A stretch of DNA of 21,453 bases from PWPR01 sp046542315 (lineage in GTDB: Bacteria > Bacillota > UBA994 > PWPR01): positions 1-21,453 of the forward strand of contig JBKHBO010000030.1 of NCBI GenBank assembly GCA_046542315.1, given 5' to 3'. A model generated the notes under the pieces. It was not told where the DNA came from and ran no database searches. It was given only the letters and a program-made list of their open reading frames with translations. Within the stretch, counting starts at the first letter, position 1; the number at the start of each line of letters is the position of its first letter. A program made the position numbers and the translations under genes. Below are positions 7,757-15,229 of this stretch, one piece after another.

Positions 7757-7795
7757 TATCCTTTTAATTCAATCCAGAGAGGTTGGTAAGGGATA
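7757..7795 (+). promoter_or_regulatory. PyrR-binding anti-antiterminator hairpin
   Basis: The RNA has the PyrR binding consensus AATCCAGAGAGGTT (7771-7784): an upper stem with C7774-C7775 paired to G7781-G7782, the AGAGA loop, a bulged T7773 and the AA/TT pairs below. A lower stem joins TATCCTTT (7757-7764) to AAGGGATA (7788-7795). PyrR with bound UMP or UTP stabilises this hairpin, which prevents the antiterminator. In that competing fold TAG and GTGAT (7797-7805) pair with ATCAC and CTA (7814-7822), and GGG (7790-7792) can pair with CCC (7823-7825), disrupting the terminator. So carAB expression should fall when pyrimidines are plentiful. The pyrR gene itself is not in this window. Confidence 0.92.
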
Positions 7796-7822
7796 ATAGC
7801 GTGATGTATATCGATCACACTA

Positions 7823-7853
7823 CCCCTGTCATATTATCTGGCAGGGGTTTTTT
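7823..7853 (+). terminator. Attenuator terminator in the carAB leader
   Basis: CCCCTGTC (7823-7830) pairs with GGCAGGGG (7840-7847) over eight positions with one G·U, a nine-base loop and six T residues (7848-7853). It lies 16 bases before the carA ATG and is the regulated terminator of the PyrR attenuation system. It is also the first intrinsic terminator met by transcripts leaving rpoD. Confidence 0.92.
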
Positions 7854-7869
7854 ATTAGGGGGAAAATTA

Positions 7870-8946
7870 ATGAAAAAAGCACGATTAGTTTTGGAAGATG
7901 GATCTATATTTTATGGTGAAAGTTTTGGATATCGTGGAGAGACTTTTGGAGAGGTAGTTTTTGCTACAGGAATGACAGGGTACCAAGAAATGATAACAGA
8001 CCCATCTTTTAGAGGTCAGATTGTTACGCTTACTTACCCACTCATAGGTAACTATGGCAGTATACTTAATGATGTTGAGTCTTCTTCACCTCATATTAAG
8101 GGGTTAGTTGTTAAAGAAATTTGTCATAATTACAGTAATTTTAGGGCTGACTTTAGTTTGGCAGAATATCTTCAAAAAAATGAAATAGTAGCAATATCAG
8201 GAATAGATACTAGAGAGTTGACTATTAAAATTAGAGATAAAGGCTCGATGAGGGGATTAATTGCAGTAAATGATCTTTCAGATGAGAAACTAATAGAGAA
8301 GATTTCACAATACAATTACTCAACAGAAAACCTTGTTAATGAAGTCACAACTGAAACAATCTACAAACAAGGAATTGGAGATATAAAAGTTGGATTAATT
8401 GATTGTGGCTCCAAGAGGAATATAATTAGAAGTCTAGTTAAAAGAAATTGCGAAGTTGTAGTTATGCCTGCAAGTTCTACATATGAAAGTGTAATAGACC
8501 AAAACCTAGATGCAGTAGTTTTTTCAAATGGTCCTGGCGATCCTGTTGATATACCTCAAGTTGTAGATTTAGCAAAAAAACTGATAGGTGCAACTCCTGT
8601 TTTTGGGATATGTCTTGGTCATCAAGTCATAGCTTTAGCTTGTGGTGCTAAAACATACAAAATGAAATTTGGACACAGAGGTGGTAATCACCCTGTAAAA
8701 GATTTAAGAAATAATGAAATTTGTGTTACTGCCCAAAATCATGGATATGCAGTAGATAAAGAATCTTTAGAGAATACTGATTTAGAAATAACTCACATAA
8801 ATCTAACAGATGATAGTGTTGAGGGAATTAGGCATAAAAAACACAATGTATTTTCTGTTCAGTATCACCCTGAAGCATCGCCTGGGCCCTTAGACTCACA
8901 ATATATTTTCGACGACTTTATAAAACTTATTAAAGAGAGAGGTTAA
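7870..8946 (+). CDS. carA: Carbamoyl-phosphate synthase small subunit
   Basis: Glutaminase subunit that supplies ammonia to CarB for carbamoyl phosphate, the first step towards pyrimidines and arginine. The start is ATG 7870 (MKKARLVLEDGS), with AGGGGGAA at 7857-7864; the open frame runs back to 7783 but that part is the attenuator. The 358 residues are normal. The N-terminal domain has FGEVVFATGMTGYQEMITDPSF; the C-terminal class I amidotransferase has the nucleophile C248 in FGICLGHQ and H333/E335 in YHPEASPGP. It is separated by 3 bases from carB. The PyrR leader and the absence of arginine genes nearby suggest that this pair serves mainly pyrimidine synthesis. Confidence 0.97.
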   Translation: MKKARLVLEDGSIFYGESFGYRGETFGEVVFATGMTGYQEMITDPSFRGQIVTLTYPLIGNYGSILNDVESSSPHIKGLVVKEICHNYSNFRADFSLAEYLQKNEIVAISGIDTRELTIKIRDKGSMRGLIAVNDLSDEKLIEKISQYNYSTENLVNEVTTETIYKQGIGDIKVGLIDCGSKRNIIRSLVKRNCEVVVMPASSTYESVIDQNLDAVVFSNGPGDPVDIPQVVDLAKKLIGATPVFGICLGHQVIALACGAKTYKMKFGHRGGNHPVKDLRNNEICVTAQNHGYAVDKESLENTDLEITHINLTDDSVEGIRHKKHNVFSVQYHPEASPGPLDSQYIFDDFIKLIKERG

Positions 8947-8949
8947 ACT

Positions 8950-11900
8950 ATGCCAAAAAGAAGTGATGTTAAAAAGATTATGGTAATAGGATCAGGCCCA
9001 ATTATTATTGGCCAAGCTGCAGAGTTTGATTACGCAGGAAGTCAAGCTTGTAGAGCTTTGAAAGAAGAAGGTTTAGAAGTTGTGCTAGTTAACAGTAATC
9101 CCGCGACAATAATGACAGATAAAAACATGGCTGATCGGACGTACATCGAGCCTATAACAGTAGATACCATAGAAAAAATCATAATAAAAGAGAAGCCTGA
9201 TGGACTACTAGCAACTTTAGGGGGACAAACCGGACTTAATATGGCCATTGAGCTAGATTCTAGTGGAATACTTGACAAGTATAATGTTAAGTTAATTGGA
9301 ACATCTTTGGAAGCAATAGACATGGCTGAAGACAGAGATCTTTTTAAAAAGTTAATGCAAGAAATTGGAGAACCAGTTTTACAAAGCGACACTGTATCTA
9401 CTTTAGAAGAGGCGAGAAACATTGCAAAGGAGATTGGATTTCCTGTTATTGTTAGGCCAGCATTTACCATGGGTGGCACTGGCGGAGGTGTAGCTAATAA
9501 TGATGAAGAGTTAGACCAGATTACCTTAAAGGGTTTTAAGCATAGTAGAATTAATCAAGTTTTGATTGAAAAAAGTGTTAAAGGCTGGAAAGAACTAGAG
9601 TACGAGGTAATGCGTGATAGTTATGATAATTGTATAGCAGTTTGTAACATGGAAAATATAGATCCAGTTGGTATTCATACAGGAGATTCTATTGTCGTAG
9701 CTCCTAGCCAAACACTTTCTGATAAAGAGTACCAAATGTTAAGATCTTCTGCTCTAAAAATAATAAGGGCTTTAGGAGTTGAAGGTGGTTGCAATGTGCA
9801 GTTTGCTTTGGATCCAAATAGTATGCAATATTATCTAATTGAAGTAAATCCTAGAGTTAGTAGATCAAGTGCCTTAGCTTCTAAAGCTACAGGATATCCA
9901 ATTGCGAAAGTGGCAACTAAAATAGCTTTAGGATACGCACTTGATGAAATAGAAAATAATATTACCTCTAAGACTAAAGCTTGTTTTGAGCCGACTTTAG
10001 ATTACGTAGTAGTAAAGATGCCTAGATGGCCTTTTGACAAATTTGAGTACGCAGAGAGGACTTTAGGAACACAAATGAAAGCTACTGGAGAAGTTATGTC
10101 AATAGGTAGGAGCTTAGAATCAGCCCTATTAAAAGCCGTAAGATCATTAGGAATAAATATGTATGGTTTGAGACAAAAAGAATTTGAAAATATGAATGAT
10201 ACTGATTTACAGATAGAGCTAGTAGAAGCTGATGATAGGAGATTCTTTGTTCTAGCAGAAGCTTTGAGACGTAAATATTCATTAGATAGATTACATCGAT
10301 TAACAGGAGTAGATATATTTTTCCTAAATTCCATTAACAATATTGTTACATTAGAACAGCAGCTAATTAAGTATGGTTTAACTGATGAACTGTTGAAAGA
10401 GCTAAAATATGTAGGCTTTTCTGACAGTGAAATAGCATCTATCCTAAATGTTAAAGAAAGAGAAGTAAAAGAATTTAGAGATAGACTAAAATTAAAACCT
10501 AGCTATAAAATGGTAGATACCTGTGCAGGTGAGTTTGAAGCAATGACACCCTACTTTTATTCAAGTTATGAAAGACACAATGAATTAACTGTCAGTAATA
10601 GAAAGAAGGTTATGGTTTTAGGCGCAGGTCCTATAAGAATAGGACAAGGTATTGAATTTGATTATTGTTCAGTTCAATGTGTAAATGCAATTAGAGAAGC
10701 TGGATATGAAGCACTTATAGTAAACAATAATCCAGAAACTGTTAGTACTGACTTTGACATTTCTGATAGATTATTTTTTGAGCCATTAACGCTTGAGGAT
10801 ACACTGAGTATAATTGAACAAGAAAAGCCTGATGGAACTATAGTTCAGTTTGGTGGGCAGACGTCAATTAACTTGGCTAATCCCTTATATGATTCAGGGG
10901 TTAACATTATAGGAACTTCTGTAAAAATGATAGACGCAGCTGAAGACAGAGATAAATTTATTCAAATATTAGAAGAATTAAATATTCCTTACCCCCAAGG
11001 GGCAATAGTAAAATCAGTTGAACAGGCAATAGAGAAAGCTGAGCAACTGAAATATCCAATTTTAGTAAGACCTTCATATGTCCTTGGAGGTAGAGCTATG
11101 GAGGTTGTCTTTAATGATGAAGAGTTAAGGGAGTATATGGCAAAGGCTTTAATTGCTTCAAATGATCAGGCGATCTTAATTGATAAATATATCTTTGGTA
11201 AAGAAGCAGAAGTAGATGCTATTTGTGATGGTAAAACTGTTGTAATTCCAGGGATTATGGAACATATTGAAAGGTCAGGAGTGCACTCAGGAGATAGCAT
11301 AGCTGTTTATCCAACTAGAAGTATTAGCAAAAAAGCTTTAACACGAATTGAAGAGTATACAATAAAGATTGCTAAAAGATTAGAAATTGTTGGATTGGTA
11401 AATATTCAATTTATAGTGAGTGGAGATGAAGTCTATATAATTGAGGTCAATCCTAGGTCATCAAGAACAATTCCTTATTTAAGTAAAATTACAGATATTC
11501 CAATGGTTAAGTTAGCTACAATGGCGATGTTGGGAAGCAGTTTAAGTGATTTTGGTTATTCTGATGGTCTTGTAGAGCCAAAGAACTTTTACGCAGTCAA
11601 AGTTCCTGTTTTTTCTTTTTCAAAATTAGTAAAAGTAGATGCTCATCTAGGGCCTGAAATGAAGTCTACAGGAGAGGTGCTAGGAATAGATGAGGATTAC
11701 TATAAAGCACTTTATAAAGGCTTCTTAGGGGCGGGAATCGAACTACCAAATAAAGGTACAATGCTGGTTACTATAGCTGATAAAGATAAGGAAGAAATCC
11801 TTCCATACATAAAAGAATTCTCAAAGCTTGGCTTTAAAATATACGCTACTAGTGGAACTGCTAAATTTTTAAATAGACATAACATAGAAGTAGAAAGAGT

Positions 11901-12150
11901 GAACAAAATTTCAGAAGGATGGCCACATGTAGTTGACTATATAAAAAATAATAGGATACAATTGGTTGTAAACACAATTACACATGGAAGAAGATCTACT
12001 ACAGACGGTTTTAAGATAAGAAGAGCTGCATCTGAAATGGGTATTCCATGCTTAACTTCTCTTGACACTGCTGTAGCAATACTCCAAGTTTTAAAAGAAG
12101 TTTCTAATAAAGATAGTGTTGATGTGAAAGCTTTACAAGATTATATTTAA
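8950..12150 (+). CDS. carB: Carbamoyl-phosphate synthase large subunit
   Basis: Synthetase subunit that makes carbamoyl phosphate from bicarbonate, ammonia and two ATP. At 1066 residues it is full length with the internal duplication intact. The first ATP-grasp half (about 1-400) carries GSGPIIIGQAAEFDY and EVNPRVSRSSALASKATGYP; an oligomerisation region follows (about 400-550); the second half (about 550-930) carries GAGPIRIGQGIEFDY and EVNPRSSRTIPYLSKITDIP. The C-terminal MGS-like allosteric domain (about 935-1066) has KIYATSGTAKFL and VVNTITHGRRSTTDGFKIRR, the region that binds UMP in enterobacterial enzymes. AAAGAGAGAGG in the carA end serves as ribosome site. Confidence 0.98.
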   Translation: MPKRSDVKKIMVIGSGPIIIGQAAEFDYAGSQACRALKEEGLEVVLVNSNPATIMTDKNMADRTYIEPITVDTIEKIIIKEKPDGLLATLGGQTGLNMAIELDSSGILDKYNVKLIGTSLEAIDMAEDRDLFKKLMQEIGEPVLQSDTVSTLEEARNIAKEIGFPVIVRPAFTMGGTGGGVANNDEELDQITLKGFKHSRINQVLIEKSVKGWKELEYEVMRDSYDNCIAVCNMENIDPVGIHTGDSIVVAPSQTLSDKEYQMLRSSALKIIRALGVEGGCNVQFALDPNSMQYYLIEVNPRVSRSSALASKATGYPIAKVATKIALGYALDEIENNITSKTKACFEPTLDYVVVKMPRWPFDKFEYAERTLGTQMKATGEVMSIGRSLESALLKAVRSLGINMYGLRQKEFENMNDTDLQIELVEADDRRFFVLAEALRRKYSLDRLHRLTGVDIFFLNSINNIVTLEQQLIKYGLTDELLKELKYVGFSDSEIASILNVKEREVKEFRDRLKLKPSYKMVDTCAGEFEAMTPYFYSSYERHNELTVSNRKKVMVLGAGPIRIGQGIEFDYCSVQCVNAIREAGYEALIVNNNPETVSTDFDISDRLFFEPLTLEDTLSIIEQEKPDGTIVQFGGQTSINLANPLYDSGVNIIGTSVKMIDAAEDRDKFIQILEELNIPYPQGAIVKSVEQAIEKAEQLKYPILVRPSYVLGGRAMEVVFNDEELREYMAKALIASNDQAILIDKYIFGKEAEVDAICDGKTVVIPGIMEHIERSGVHSGDSIAVYPTRSISKKALTRIEEYTIKIAKRLEIVGLVNIQFIVSGDEVYIIEVNPRSSRTIPYLSKITDIPMVKLATMAMLGSSLSDFGYSDGLVEPKNFYAVKVPVFSFSKLVKVDAHLGPEMKSTGEVLGIDEDYYKALYKGFLGAGIELPNKGTMLVTIADKDKEEILPYIKEFSKLGFKIYATSGTAKFLNRHNIEVERVNKISEGWPHVVDYIKNNRIQLVVNTITHGRRSTTDGFKIRRAASEMGIPCLTSLDTAVAILQVLKEVSNKDSVDVKALQDYI

Positions 12151-12153
12151 ATT

Positions 12154-12180
12154 AAAGCTGCCAGAATTCTGGCAGCTTTT
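12154..12180 (+). terminator. Palindromic terminator after carB
   Basis: A perfect 26-base palindrome: AAAGCTGCCAGAA (12154-12166) followed at once by its complement (12167-12179), giving a GC-rich stem with an AATT tip. The T-tract is only four residues (12177-12180) before AATTAA, so termination may be partial, which matters because trmK has no separate clear promoter after it. A weak candidate promoter, TTGATG (12119) and TATATT (12142) with a 17-base spacer, lies just before it inside carB. Confidence 0.78.
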
Positions 12181-12204
12181 AATTAAGGGGGAGTATAAAA
12201 AAGG

Positions 12205-12903
12205 ATGGACTCAATTAATTTATCACAGAGATTGAAAAAAATAGCTAGTTTAATACCAAAGTGCAACATATTTGCCGATGTCGGAACTGATCATGGATAT
12301 TTGGCAATATATGCGATTCAAAGAGATATAGCACAAAAAGTAATTGCTAGTGACATTGCAGAAAAGCCTCTGAAACAGGCGGAAAATAAAATTAAGGAAC
12401 ATGGGCTTTCTAGAGAAATAAACACACGATTAGGGCCTGGTTTAGAGCCTATAGAAGCTAGTGAGATTGATGGTGTTGTTATTGCTGGAATGGGTGGTAA
12501 TAATATTTTTGATATTCTTGAAGATAAGAAAGATGTGTCAAAAGATTTAGACTTTTTAATTTTACAACCGCAAAATAACTCTAAAAAAGTTAGACTTTGG
12601 TTATTAAATCATGGTTACAAGATAGTTAACGAAGAACTAGTAATAGAAAACAATATAATATATCAGATAATAAAAGCTATCCAAGGTATTTCTGAGAAAT
12701 ATAGTGATATTGAATTAGAGTTTGGCTTAAATAGACTAATTAAAGAAAAAGGTTTATTAAAAGAGTATTTACGACAAGAAATAAATAAATGTAAAAAAAT
12801 TATAATTGAAATGAATAAATCTAAAAATAGTGATATCATTGATAAAAAGAATGCTGTTAAAAGAGAGGTTGATTTATTAGAGCAGTATTTGTATAAATTA
12901 TAG
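12205..12903 (+). CDS. trmK: tRNA (adenine-22-N1)-methyltransferase
   Basis: SAM-dependent enzyme that methylates A22 of tRNA (YqfN in Bacillus). The 232 residues show a Rossmann methyltransferase: motif I ADVGTDHGYL (24-33), ASDIAEKPL (49-56) for the ribose acid, GVVIAGMGG (90-98) and LQPQNN (120-125), a position equivalent to NPPY-type motif IV, then a Lys-rich helical C-terminus typical of the family. ATG 12205 has AAGGGGGAG at 12185-12193, a slightly long spacing of about 11. trmK follows rpoD in many Firmicutes; here carAB stands between them. The usual downstream nif3/yqfO partner is absent. Confidence 0.93.
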   Translation: MDSINLSQRLKKIASLIPKCNIFADVGTDHGYLAIYAIQRDIAQKVIASDIAEKPLKQAENKIKEHGLSREINTRLGPGLEPIEASEIDGVVIAGMGGNNIFDILEDKKDVSKDLDFLILQPQNNSKKVRLWLLNHGYKIVNEELVIENNIIYQIIKAIQGISEKYSDIELEFGLNRLIKEKGLLKEYLRQEINKCKKIIIEMNKSKNSDIIDKKNAVKREVDLLEQYLYKL

Positions 12904-12925
12904 CAAATATGATTGGAGTGTAAAT

Positions 12926-13642
12926 ATGTACAAAGATCTTTCTTTACTATTGGAAGTGCAAGATATTGATAAATCATTAATAAAAAAACAAGAAAAGTTG
13001 GATAAGCTAAAAGAACCTTTAGAACTAAGAACCTGTGTGTCACATTTAGAAGAAATAGAACGTAATTTAAATGGGTTAGTCTCTAAAGTTGAAGAGAGAA
13101 AAAGAAAAGTAAGTGTTTTAGAAAGAGATATTAGGCATTATCAAAATTTGACTAAAGAATTAGATGACGAAATATATTCAGGTAAAAGCAATAGCAAAGA
13201 GCTACACTATTTAATCTATGAGAAAGATAAAAATAAAGAAACAATTGAAAGTTCTGAACTTGAACTTATGGATTTATTAGAAAAAAATGAAAGAGATAGT
13301 GAGTATATTACTCGATTAAAGTTACAAAAAGATCAAATGGTAAAAAAGTACGATGATATAAAACAAACAATTGAGAAAAAAGAAAATGATTTGTTATCTG
13401 CTAAAGAAGGTTTAAGAAAAAAAAGAGAGTTACTTGAAAGTCAAATTTCTGATAGTATTTTAAAAAAATATGAAGAGAAAAAAGAGAGATTAAATTATAA
13501 ATTTGTATGTAGGATTGATGATGTAGCTATGTGTACTGGATGTCATGTTAAGCTTCCCTCTAGGGTATTCAAAAACTTAACTAATAACGAGGTTGAAAGA
13601 TGTGACGAATGCGGACGTTATTTGCTTCACATAAAGAATTGA
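12926..13642 (+). CDS. Coiled-coil C4 zinc-ribbon protein (DUF164/zf-RING_7)
   Basis: A 238-residue cytoplasmic protein with a long antiparallel coiled coil (about 8-185, rich in Lys/Glu heptads, with the conserved SGKSNSKELHYLIYE turn near 89-104) and a C-terminal zinc ribbon C203-x2-C206 … C226-x2-C229. The family is widespread; in Chlamydia a member (CdsZ/CT398) binds sigma-54 and secretion parts, but a general function is not settled. ATG 12926 follows TTGGAGTG (12913-12920). It lies 22 bases after trmK and directly before rnpB, and its stop codon overlaps the rnpB -35 box. Confidence 0.9.
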   Translation: MYKDLSLLLEVQDIDKSLIKKQEKLDKLKEPLELRTCVSHLEEIERNLNGLVSKVEERKRKVSVLERDIRHYQNLTKELDDEIYSGKSNSKELHYLIYEKDKNKETIESSELELMDLLEKNERDSEYITRLKLQKDQMVKKYDDIKQTIEKKENDLLSAKEGLRKKRELLESQISDSILKKYEEKKERLNYKFVCRIDDVAMCTGCHVKLPSRVFKNLTNNEVERCDECGRYLLHIKN

Positions 13643-13668
13643 CTTTATAGCCATTAATGTGATACAAT
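13639..13668 (+). promoter_or_regulatory. Promoter of rnpB
   Basis: -35 TTGACT (13639-13644), an 18-base spacer and -10 TACAAT (13663-13668). The -35 overlaps the TGA stop of the zinc-ribbon gene. Predicted start near 13675, shortly before the P1 helix of RNase P RNA. Confidence 0.78.
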
Positions 13669-13681
13669 TCTCTATTGGTGA

Positions 13682-14012
13682 ATGTAAGCTGAGTAATCGC
13701 GGAAAAGAAATTTTCTGAGGAAAGTCCGGGCTCCACAGGGCAGGATGCTTGGTAACGCCAAGTGAGGGAAACCCTAAGGATAGTGCCACAGAAATTAAAC
13801 CGCCAGAAATGGTAAGGATGAAACGGTGAGGTAAGAGCTCACCAGCAGCTAGGTGACTAGCTGGCTTGGTAAACCCCATCTGGAGCAAGGCCAAATAGGG
13901 AGATGCTAAGAGCTGCCCGCTCATTTCTCCGGGTTGGCTGCATGAGGTAATAGGCAACTATTATCCTAGATAGATGATTGCTCACGACAGAACCCGGCTT
14001 ATAGGCTTGCAT
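13682..14012 (+). ncRNA. rnpB: RNase P RNA (bacterial, appears class A)
   Basis: Catalytic RNA that removes 5' leaders from pre-tRNA. Universal segments are present in order: GAGGAAAGTCCGGGCTCC (about 13716), CACAGGGCAGGATGC, the AGTGCCACAGAAA block, AAACGGTGAGGTAAGAGCTC with CACCAGC, GGTAAACCCC, and the 3' ACAGAACCCGGCTTA that completes P4. The ends pair to form P1: TGTAAGCT (13683-13690) with GGCTTGCA (14004-14011) allowing G·U. A length of about 331 nt and the layout fit class A, as in Clostridia, rather than the Bacillus class B. Ends are estimated from P1 to within a few bases. Confidence 0.96.
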
Positions 14013-14024
14013 TTAAGAACTTTG

Positions 14025-14052
14025 ATAGGCTACATTTTGTAGCCTATTTTTT
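14025..14052 (+). terminator. Terminator of rnpB
   Basis: ATAGGCTACA (14025-14034) pairs perfectly with TGTAGCCTAT (14038-14047) around a TTT loop, followed by six T residues (14047-14052). The stop codon of the convergent minus-strand gene (14051-14053) lies in this T-tract; read on the minus strand the stem has no good T-tract, so it mainly serves rnpB. Confidence 0.9.
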
Positions 14053-15088
14053 ATATATGAAACTCAACAATATCTTTGTCGCATAAAACATAGTCTTTAG
14101 AGACTTTTTGTCCATCATAAGTTTTAACGCCCCAAACTCTTGCATACTTTAAATTATTTGCAAAGTCTTTATGTATAACCATTGCCAAATCTAGAAGAGT
14201 ATCTCCTTTTCTAAGAGCAACTGGCTCAGTGTAGTTTGGCTCTTGTCCAGGTGCTTTAGTATACGCTCTTATTATTTGCAAATCTTCAAAAATCTTATCA
14301 AATAATTTTTTAATATTAATACTTTCTGTTGAGGATATTTTTACAATAGGCAAATTATTAATATCAAACATTGACACGAATTCTGTGAAAAGTTCATAAA
14401 TTTCATCAAAACTAGCTCGATCACATTTATTTGCTACAATGATAGCTTCTCTTGAGTTAGCATCCATAAATATGTCTTCATCATCGATGAAATCTTGATT
14501 TGAATAATCATCATTAGTCCTTCTTAATGGAGGAGTAAGTGTTAGGTTATTTGAAGATAATGTTTCATTGAGTTCTTCTATTTGTATTAATATGTTATCA
14601 TTACTGATATCAAGGAATAACAAAATAAGGTCAGAAGTTCTAATAACTTCATTTATCCAACCAGGACTACTTAGCGTATATGGAGGCAGGTCAATCACTT
14701 GAAACTGAATATGTTTGTGAATAGCCATGCCTGGAATAGGTTTTTGGGTAGTATATGGATAATTAGCAACTTCAGTATTAGCATTAGAAATCATTTTCAA
14801 GAATTGTGATTTACCTGAGTTTGGAGGCCCAACTAAAACTATTCTTGCTGCTCCTTGTTTCTCAATTATCCAAAAAGGCTTTTGTTTGCCTTGGGACTTT
14901 TGTTTCTGGCTTTCTATTTTCAACTTTGAAAGTTGCTTTTTTATGTTGGCTTGCATTTTGTCAGTGCCCTTATGTTTTGGAATAGTTCTCAACATTTGTT
15001 GTAAAGCACTTATTTTCTCTTCAGGCGTCGAGGCGCGATGAAATTTTTCTCTGGACTGATAAAATTCAGGTGTTAAATTCGCTGGCAT
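14051..15088 (-). CDS. TGS-domain GTPase, DRG/OBG-type
   Basis: A 345-residue TRAFAC GTPase of unknown role. Residues 1-75 are a charged helical region; the GTPase has G1 GPPNSGKS (87-94), a PYTT switch (111-114), G3 DLPP (133-136) where most relatives have DxPG, G4 NKCD (220-223) and G5-like ISST (251-254). Residues about 288-345 are a TGS domain (ALRKGDTLLDLAMVIHKDFA). This order, GTPase then TGS, is that of eukaryotic/archaeal DRG proteins, which act with ribosomes; a similar job is only inferred. An acidic insert (about 192-210) precedes G4. The start has GGAGGTG five bases before ATG. It is a single gene, divergent from the CNNM pair and convergent with rnpB. Not Obg, which has an N-terminal Gly-rich domain. 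Confidence 0.9.
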   Translation of the reverse strand: MPANLTPEFYQSREKFHRASTPEEKISALQQMLRTIPKHKGTDKMQANIKKQLSKLKIESQKQKSQGKQKPFWIIEKQGAARIVLVGPPNSGKSQFLKMISNANTEVANYPYTTQKPIPGMAIHKHIQFQVIDLPPYTLSSPGWINEVIRTSDLILLFLDISNDNILIQIEELNETLSSNNLTLTPPLRRTNDDYSNQDFIDDEDIFMDANSREAIIVANKCDRASFDEIYELFTEFVSMFDINNLPIVKISSTESINIKKLFDKIFEDLQIIRAYTKAPGQEPNYTEPVALRKGDTLLDLAMVIHKDFANNLKYARVWGVKTYDGQKVSKDYVLCDKDIVEFHI

Positions 15089-15144
15089 TTTTACACCTCC
15101 GTTCTTATTAATTTGACAAAGATTAAAAAAATCCTTCTACTATT

Positions 15145-15166
15145 GCTGTATTTATTAATAAACAGC
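15145..15166. repeat. Palindrome next to the CNNM promoter, possible operator
   Basis: GCTGT (15145-15149) and ACAGC (15162-15166) form the outer arms, and TTATT/AATAA pair inside with two unpaired bases (15150-15151). It abuts the -35 box of the CNNM promoter and lies in the divergent spacer with the GTPase gene, so it could bind a regulator of either side. The rest of 15089-15229 is AT-rich and shows no gene. Confidence 0.4.
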
Positions 15167-15196
15167 TTGACTAAAGGCAAATAGAGTATGTATCAT
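15167..15196 (+). promoter_or_regulatory. Promoter of the CNNM pair
   Basis: -35 TTGACT (15167-15172), an 18-base spacer and -10 TATCAT (15191-15196), about 34 bases before the TTG start of the first gene. A second TTGACA at 15113 has only a poorly spaced TACTAT. I find no clear minus-strand promoter. Confidence 0.6.
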
Positions 15197-15229
15197 AAAA
15201 AAAAATGATTTTATAGGAGTGAGTTTCTT

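Noticed and set aside
7783..7869. N-terminal extension or leader peptide of carA
   Set aside because: The open frame runs through the PyrR hairpin and terminator without a ribosome site; carA proteins begin at the MKKARLVLEDG-type sequence from 7870.
9042..9479. 145-codon open frame on the minus strand within carB
   Set aside because: Antisense shadow of a strongly conserved gene, no ribosome site and no recognisable domain; the same holds for the other minus-strand frames inside carB, the CNNM genes and murD.
13577..13957. 126-codon open frame on the minus strand
   Set aside because: It is antisense to RNase P RNA and the zinc-ribbon gene end; structural RNA often gives such chance frames.
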